The position numbers and the translations under genes are program-made. The notes under the pieces were generated by a model. It was not told the DNA's origin. It made no database searches and saw only the letters and a list, made by a program, of their open reading frames with translations. This document shows, piece by piece, positions 5,849-6,465 of a DNA stretch of 6,465 nt. The stretch covers positions 1 through 6,465 of the forward strand of contig CBFGXP010000213.1 in the NCBI GenBank assembly GCA_965652775.1, written 5' to 3'. This DNA is from VBAS01 sp965652775 (GTDB taxonomy: Bacteria > Bacteroidota > Bacteroidia > Chitinophagales > Chitinophagaceae). Every line of letters starts with the position of its first letter. The stretch's first letter is position 1.

Positions 5849-6414
5849 CACTTACCGTTTTTATATTGAGCGAAAAATAATTTTTTCAATCTCATCAGGC
5901 ACTTGTACTTCTGGTTTTTTGCATTGTCAGCATTTGTATACCCAAATTGGGTGGCAATGTCCTGCATGTTTCGCTTTTGAATGTAAAAGGCTTCAATAAG
6001 ACTCTTACAAGGTTCACCAAGACTGCCAATCGCTTTTTCCATCATCACAAATTCCTGGTCCCGCCTTTCGTATTCTTCCACATCTTCTTCCACCGGCACT
6101 GTGCTTACCACACTCTCCACCTCATTTGAATACCGGTTATACTGCTGCAGTTTCTTCAACCAGATCCGCCGGCACACCGAGTAAACATAGGTTTTGATCT
6201 GGCAATTGAGTTCAAAATTTCCTGACCTGGCCTTTTCCAGCAACACGATCATCGCCTCCTGGAAAATATCTTTCGCTTCCTGTGCAGACCCGTTGTTGTT
6301 GATAACCAGGCTTTGAACCATATTGTAATTGTCCTTGTAAATGGTTTCGACCGCCTTTTTTTCTCCCAGCGCCAATCCTTTCAATAACTCTTTTTCTTTT
6401 AAATCAGTGCTCAA
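5848..6414 (-). CDS. ECF-type RNA polymerase sigma factor
   Basis: This 188-aa protein has the two-domain ECF layout. Region 2 (about residues 20-92) includes AQEAKDIFQEAMIVLLEKARSG, for core-polymerase binding, and IKTYVYSVCRRIWLKKLQQY, for the -10 element. After an acidic linker (108-122, EEDVEEYERRDQ), region 4 (about 125-180) has a helix-turn-helix in NMQDIATQFGYTNADNAKNQKYKCLMRLKKL. No ATG precedes region 2 in frame. The best visible start is TTG 6414, giving MSTDLKEKELLKGLALGEKKA, a normal ECF N-terminus. The frame stays open to the right edge (a TTG at 6465 lies on the boundary), but those codons (VFFGLLFVNNCIKTCR) do not resemble a sigma factor. The stop overlaps the start of the anti-sigma/protease gene, implying co-transcription and translational coupling. 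It would direct polymerase to an unknown regulon, possibly including its own operon. Confidence 0.9.
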   Translation of the reverse strand: MSTDLKEKELLKGLALGEKKAVETIYKDNYNMVQSLVINNNGSAQEAKDIFQEAMIVLLEKARSGNFELNCQIKTYVYSVCRRIWLKKLQQYNRYSNEVESVVSTVPVEEDVEEYERRDQEFVMMEKAIGSLGEPCKSLIEAFYIQKRNMQDIATQFGYTNADNAKNQKYKCLMRLKKLFFAQYKNGK

Positions 6415-6465
6415 TCTGCAAGTTTTAATACAGTTATTTACAAATAGTAACCCAAAGAAAACCAA

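Noticed and set aside
6441..6465. Possible promoter (TTG at the edge and TACTATTTG) for the sigma/protease operon
   Set aside because: The -7-like sequence needs an extra base to fit TAnnTTTG and the spacing to the TTG is only about 14 bases. The rest of the upstream region is outside the window.

Overview
The window looks like chromosomal DNA from a member of the Bacteroidota, most probably Chitinophagaceae or a close relative. The reasons are moderate AT-richness, almost no Shine-Dalgarno sequences, promoter boxes of the Bacteroidota type (TTTG, then about 20 bases, then TAnnTTTG), an Ala-Gln signal-peptide junction, and protein sequences typical of that group. No tRNA, rRNA, CRISPR array, insertion sequence or phage gene is visible. 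Genes cover almost the whole window and no gene-free stretch exceeds 300 bases.

Layout from left to right: (1) the 5' 341 codons of an RluA/RluD-type 23S rRNA pseudouridine synthase on the minus strand, cut by the left edge near its C-terminus. (2) A short divergent region with GC-rich hairpins and a strong promoter for lipB. (3) lipB (octanoyltransferase) on the plus strand, probably leaderless, with a run of degenerate 7-base repeats inside the coding region. (4) A long inverted repeat built of 8-base units where lipB meets the next gene tail to tail. (5) Two minus-strand genes: a secreted protein with a fibronectin-III-like domain and, upstream of it, a PLP enzyme of the ACC deaminase/D-cysteine desulfhydrase family. 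(6) A divergent plus-strand sugar-phosphate-type nucleotidyltransferase. (7) A perfect 10-bp hairpin between two convergent genes. (8) A minus-strand operon of an ECF sigma factor followed, with overlapping stop and start codons, by a membrane protein that joins an N-terminal anti-sigma-like domain, one transmembrane helix and a periplasmic trypsin/HtrA-like protease domain.

Most of the window is housekeeping (rRNA modification, lipoylation, small-molecule metabolism). The most interesting unit is the sigma/protease pair. It looks like a compact envelope-signalling cassette in which the anti-sigma factor carries its own protease domain, as if RseA and DegS were one polypeptide without the PDZ sensor. 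This is inferred from domain order and gene coupling, not demonstrated. The second point of interest is the repeat-derived segment translated inside LipB.
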